DNA of 8,464 nucleotides from an uncultured Candidatus Saccharibacteria bacterium (GTDB lineage Bacteria > Patescibacteriota > Saccharimonadia > Saccharimonadales > Saccharimonadaceae), in the NCBI GenBank assembly GCA_949063825.1, contig CARSRA010000027.1, forward strand, positions 1 through 8,464, written 5' to 3'. The position numbers and the translations under genes are program-made. Below are positions 5,763-8,464 of the stretch, piece after piece. Below the pieces are notes generated by a model, which saw nothing but the letters and a program-made list of their open reading frames with translations, did not search any database and had not been told where the DNA came from. Position 1 is the first letter of the stretch, and every line of letters begins with the position of its first letter.

Positions 5763-6035
5763 TTATTGCAGACGGAATCTAATACGGCCCTTCGACAAGT
5801 CGTAAGGGGTTAATTCGACCTCGACCCGGTCTCCCGGCACCAAGCGGATGTAGTTCTTACGCATACGTCCGCTCATGTGAGCAATGATATTATGACCGTT
5901 CTCAAGCTCCACTCGGAACTGAGTGTTCGGCAACGCCTCAACAACCTTGCCAGTAAGCTTAATCACTTCCTTATTACTAGCAGAACTAGCTGCTTTCTTG
6001 TTCGGAAGCTTCTTTACTTCTTTTTGACTAGCCAT
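5763..6035 (-). CDS. infA: Translation initiation factor IF-1
   Basis: IF-1 binds the 30S A site and helps IF-2 and IF-3 place initiator tRNA. The protein has 90 residues, whereas the family is usually about 72: an extra Lys/Ser/Ala-rich head of roughly 18 residues precedes the OB (S1-like) fold that starts near SNKEVIKLTG. The core is unmistakable: VVEALPNTQFRVELENGH, then HMSGRMRKNYIRLVPGD and LTPYDLSKGRIRFR. No other in-frame Met lies before residue 54, so the extension is probably real. A weak Shine-Dalgarno-like AAAGAG lies about 6 bases upstream. It has its own promoter and is followed, after a structured 98-base gap, by rpmJ. Confidence 0.97.
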   Translation of the reverse strand: MASQKEVKKLPNKKAASSASNKEVIKLTGKVVEALPNTQFRVELENGHNIIAHMSGRMRKNYIRLVPGDRVEVELTPYDLSKGRIRFRLQ

Positions 6036-6048
6036 AAATTACTCTTTC

Positions 6049-6077
6049 ATTCTATCATATAGAATGCGGATCGTAAA
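6049..6077 (-). promoter_or_regulatory. Extended -10 promoter of infA
   Basis: On the minus strand the -10 TAGAAT (6054-6049) carries an extended TGA just upstream (6057-6055). A -35-like TTTACG (6077-6072) lies 17 bases away and directly abuts the palindrome at 6078-6112. A 7-bp inverted repeat (ATTCTAT/ATAGAAT, 6049-6065) covers the -10 and could be an operator. The predicted mRNA leader is only about 7 bases. Confidence 0.5.
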
Positions 6078-6112
6078 GTACTAAATGTTGTAATTTTTAC
6101 AACATTTAGTAC
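6078..6112. repeat. 35-base perfect palindrome between sortase and infA
   Basis: GTACTAAATGTTGTAA (6078-6093) is the exact reverse complement of TTACAACATTTAGTAC (6097-6112), with a TTT spacer. For minus-strand transcripts leaving the sortase gene it would be a 16-bp hairpin followed by TTTACG, a poor T-tract; for the + strand the stem is followed by five A bases. It may be a weak terminator for secY-sortase, or a protein-binding operator next to the infA promoter. Confidence 0.6.
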
Positions 6113-6140
6113 AAAAACCGTAGTAAGTATTGATATGATT

Positions 6141-6884
6141 TTAGTCAACTAGTACTGCACGAACGAATAGCCGTTCAGAATAAGTCTGCTTATTCCAAAT
6201 CCAATTACCCGTGCAAGTAATAATGGTTAGTGAGTCTTTTCTTTCTACTGGCGGACTGAAAGCTACCGCCATGTAACTATTTGCTTCACTGAGATTTTTG
6301 TTAACTAGATCTATAACCTCGTAAGTGTATTTGGTTTTTTCGTCACCCATTTCGATAACAATTTTATCGCCGACTTTAATTGACGGAAGATGGTTAAAAA
6401 TACCATTACCCATATTCCCACCATGGCCATCCATGACTGCGGTGCCGGTTTGTCCAGGCAAAGCTGAGCCGCTACCATTATACCAACCTACGTCATAGAT
6501 ATTCTTCGGTGTTTCGATTTCTCCATTGCTTTTTTGCCCAACCTCGACTATACGCGCGTTAATGATACCCAAACTTTCGATGCTAAGAAAACGAGGTTTG
6601 TCTGGAGCTACGTGATATTGCTGGGTGTCAGGTATGGTTTCATCAACTTCTTCTCCTCCATCATAATATTGGTCGGCGGTAACTTCGCGCTCACTACCTT
6701 CCATTCTTGCTAAATAAGAATGTTCCCAAAATGCAACACGTAAAATAAAGCCTAATACAAGTAGAGCAATTATCCCCCATATTAGCCAAGATATCCTGAA
6801 TGAAATTTTCCTTAGACCAGGTAATTTCATCTCTTTTTTACTACTAGAGATTTCCTTGTTTTTGATCTTTTCTACTTTGCCCAC
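6141..6884 (-). CDS. Membrane-anchored sortase downstream of secY
   Basis: This is a second sortase, acting outside the membrane on exported proteins. The 247 residues comprise a Lys-rich cytoplasmic head (1-28), one membrane segment (about 31-51), an acidic extracellular spacer (about 61-90) and the catalytic barrel (about 96-247). The triad is His154 in VMDGHGG, Cys224 in IITCTG and Arg238 in SERLFVRA. The barrel wording (GWYNGSGSALPGQTGTAVMDGH, IFNHLPSIKVGDKIVI) is the ordinary sortase pattern, and the enzyme is clearly different from the one at 648-1253. The class is uncertain. Translation starts at a GTG, supported by AAAGG at 7 bases spacing; the start is 12 bases after the secY stop, so the two are co-transcribed. 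In many bacteria adk and map stand in this place between secY and infA. No sorting-signal substrate is seen nearby. Confidence 0.9.
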   Translation of the reverse strand: MGKVEKIKNKEISSSKKEMKLPGLRKISFRISWLIWGIIALLVLGFILRVAFWEHSYLARMEGSEREVTADQYYDGGEEVDETIPDTQQYHVAPDKPRFLSIESLGIINARIVEVGQKSNGEIETPKNIYDVGWYNGSGSALPGQTGTAVMDGHGGNMGNGIFNHLPSIKVGDKIVIEMGDEKTKYTYEVIDLVNKNLSEANSYMAVAFSPPVERKDSLTIITCTGNWIWNKQTYSERLFVRAVLVD

Positions 6885-6896
6885 GCCTCAACCTTT

Positions 6897-8315
6897 TTAT
6901 TTATATTCATCATATGTCACCATGAGTGCGCGAGAGTTCATCTGACGTAGATTCTCGAGCGCAACGGTCACGACGATCAATAATCCTGTGCCAGAAATTG
7001 ACAGACCAAGCGGAGTACCAGTAATTACAATAAACACGTAATCGGTAGCAAATGGTAGCATAGCGATTAGCCCAAGTGACAATGCACCAAATAAATTTAG
7101 GCGGTTGATGGTCCTACCGAGATATTCAGCGGTGCGATTCCCCGGTCGCACGCCTTCGATGAAGGCGCCTTGCTTTTGTAGATTGTCGGCAATTTCATTC
7201 GTATTGAAGATAATACCAGTATAGAAGTAGGTGAATACTACCACGAGTAAGAAATATATTGCCGGATAAAAGAACCAACTGCCAGTGATTCCATTTGGGT
7301 AAAGTGAGGCAAAATTGTTTGCAGAAGGCGCAGTGAAAAGCTTCATTAGGCTATCAGCAAAACCATTACCCGGATCCATAGTATCGATTAGCTGACCTAG
7401 TAGTGCTGGCAGTGACAAGAAAGCGGTTGCGAAAATCACTGGGATAACGCCCGCGGCAATTAATTTAAGCGGCAAAATAGATTTTATACCGCCATAGGCG
7501 CTATTGCCACGGATACGTTTGGCATAATTAATTGTAATGATGCGCTGAGCTTCGTTGATTTTAACTAATAGATATATAACAAACAATACTGCTACTGCAA
7601 AACCGAGTACTATCCAAAAAACTGTCGGATTAACTGGCAAATTAAACCAGCCAAACAGCGAGAGACTTCCTTCCGAAGTGTCAAAGAGTGCTGTCCCGAG
7701 GCTAGTTAGAGTGGCTGGGAGTTGTGAAACGATGCTCGTAAAGATGATGATCGAAATACCATTGCCGATTCCCTGTTCGGTGATCAGCTCGCCGAACCAC
7801 ATTAGAATTGTAGAACCAGCCACCATAGCCGTAACCGATAATACCCAGTCGGCTGTGGTCGGAGTATAAGCCAAAGTAGTATTAGCGCTTAGGACTGATT
7901 GATAAAGCATGAATATATAAGCAATTGATTGTATGATAGCTAGAGGTATCGTAAGTATCCTCGTCCACTGGCTAATTTTACGTCTGCCAGTTTCACCATC
8001 ATTTGAGAGTTCTTCTAAGCTCGGAACGGCTTTTGTAATCAACTGAACCACGATCGATGCCGTGATATATGGAGAGATACCGACCAGTAAAATCGAGAAC
8101 GTAGTCAACCCGCCACCAGAAATTAGATTTAGAAAACTACCGAAATCAGATTTTTCAATTAAACTCTGTATAGCTTCCTGGAAAGTAACCGGCTCGCCCA
8201 TTGGAACAGGCACGTGTGCTAGAAAACGATACACAACCAAAAGCCCACAGACAATCAAGAAACGCTTGAGCATAGATTTATTTTTGAGTGATTTAAAAAT
8301 AGTCTTAAAATTCAT
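6897..8315 (-). CDS. secY: Protein translocase subunit SecY
   Basis: SecY is the channel of the Sec translocon, moving unfolded proteins across, or into, the cytoplasmic membrane with SecE, SecG and SecA. From the ATG at 8315 it has 472 residues, somewhat longer than usual (about 430). Ten membrane segments can be placed at about 19-36, 71-94, 121-138, 157-174, 183-198, 232-251, 284-305, 350-369, 409-428 and 442-455. The channel motif SILLVGISPYITASIVVQ (TM2), the cytoplasmic KRIRG loop (266-270), the loop GAFIEGVRPGNRTAEYL (383-399) and TALENLRQM-like end of TM10 are typical. Extra length lies in the loop between TM7 and TM8. The frame can start at a TTG (8324), but AGGA is too near that codon and about 11 bases from the ATG, so I chose the ATG. 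rplO, the usual upstream neighbour, is not seen; a different coding end precedes it. Confidence 0.96.
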   Translation of the reverse strand: MNFKTIFKSLKNKSMLKRFLIVCGLLVVYRFLAHVPVPMGEPVTFQEAIQSLIEKSDFGSFLNLISGGGLTTFSILLVGISPYITASIVVQLITKAVPSLEELSNDGETGRRKISQWTRILTIPLAIIQSIAYIFMLYQSVLSANTTLAYTPTTADWVLSVTAMVAGSTILMWFGELITEQGIGNGISIIIFTSIVSQLPATLTSLGTALFDTSEGSLSLFGWFNLPVNPTVFWIVLGFAVAVLFVIYLLVKINEAQRIITINYAKRIRGNSAYGGIKSILPLKLIAAGVIPVIFATAFLSLPALLGQLIDTMDPGNGFADSLMKLFTAPSANNFASLYPNGITGSWFFYPAIYFLLVVVFTYFYTGIIFNTNEIADNLQKQGAFIEGVRPGNRTAEYLGRTINRLNLFGALSLGLIAMLPFATDYVFIVITGTPLGLSISGTGLLIVVTVALENLRQMNSRALMVTYDEYK

Positions 8316-8336
8316 AATTCCCAAATTCCTAGATTT

Positions 8337-8365
8337 AGTTTATCAGAAAAATCGATGAGCTTCAA
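8337..8365 (-). promoter_or_regulatory. Extended -10 promoter of secY
   Basis: On the minus strand TTGAAG (8365-8360) is followed after 17 bases by TAAACT (8342-8337), each a 4-of-6 match, with an extended TGA directly before the -10 (8345-8343). Transcription would start near 8330, leaving a leader of about 15 bases that contains AGGA. This fits secY being the first gene of a secY-sortase unit. Confidence 0.45.
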
Positions 8366-8417
8366 GGGTCTATATTGAAATGAGTACATGTTAGATGTTC
8401 TTTCATTTTTTCTTCCT

Positions 8418-8464
8418 CTACCCCTCCTGTGTAACGCAGCGGATGGCGATACCAGTTCCACGAT
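8418..8464 (-). CDS. C-terminal end of a probable FISUMP-type surface protein (partial)
   Basis: The right edge carries a minus-strand frame of 14 codons ending at a TAG, reading RGTGIAIRCVTQEG. The last residues resemble the closing strand of the Fibrobacter succinogenes major paralogous (FISUMP) domain, which usually ends in a hydrophobic-Arg-Cys-Val pattern and is common in Saccharibacteria surface proteins. The codons are noticeably more GC-rich than the stretch after the stop. There is no C-terminal LPxTG motif or membrane tail, so this protein would not be a classical sortase substrate. With so few residues this remains tentative; two other frames are also open over the same bases. Confidence 0.35.
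   Translation of the reverse strand, partial: RGTGIAIRCVTQEG

Noticed and set aside
8325..8464. Minus-strand frames continuing through the secY start as a coding end of rplO
   Set aside because: Their translations do not resemble the L15 C-terminus, and base composition drops sharply after the TAG at 8418-8420.
1..8464. CRISPR arrays, insertion sequences, integrase sites or defence genes
   Set aside because: No repeated spacers, transposase or nuclease motifs, or target duplications were seen on either strand.

Overview
The window looks like part of a reduced bacterial chromosome of the Candidate Phyla Radiation, most likely Candidatus Saccharibacteria (TM7) or a close relative. This is inference from several signs: compact and overlapping ribosomal-protein genes, Cys-free ribosomal proteins with Lys/Ser-rich extensions, membrane-anchored sortases beside housekeeping genes, and a C-terminal scrap resembling the FISUMP-type surface proteins common in that group. 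No rRNA or other phylogenetic marker was available to test it.

Layout. Positions 1-1253 hold two + strand genes. The first (103-567) encodes a small protein shaped like a GHKL (histidine-kinase type) ATPase domain with its catalytic features eroded. The second (648-1253) encodes a membrane-anchored sortase. Both have a TATAAT box only 6-8 bases before the ATG and no Shine-Dalgarno sequence, so both look leaderless. They converge on the long minus-strand block with only 38 bases between. Reading the minus strand in its transcription direction, the order is: the end of a probable surface protein (right edge), then secY, a second sortase, infA, rpmJ, rpsM, rpsK, rpsD, rpoA, rplQ, rplM, rpsI and recR. 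secY and the sortase form one unit with its own promoter. A 35-base perfect palindrome and an extended -10 promoter separate it from infA. From rpmJ to recR the genes are 2-13 bases apart or overlap by 1-4 bases, which suggests one long transcript with translational coupling.

How the genes work together. The minus-strand block is core gene expression: translation initiation (IF1), ribosomal proteins of both subunits (S13, S11, S4, S9, L36, L17, L13), the RNA polymerase alpha subunit, and the SecY translocation channel, with the recombination mediator RecR at the tail. A sortase occupies the place between secY and infA where many bacteria carry adk and map, linking export (SecY) to surface anchoring (sortase) by operon position. 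A second, divergent sortase lies at the other end of the block.

I found no clearly new multi-gene system. The observations most worth a second look are the lid-less, motif-degenerate GHKL protein, the sortase in the adk-map slot, the loss of Zn-binding Cys residues in RecR, L36 and S4, the mutually exclusive hairpins ahead of the alpha operon, and the long palindrome next to the infA promoter. No stretch longer than about 110 bases lacks a gene.
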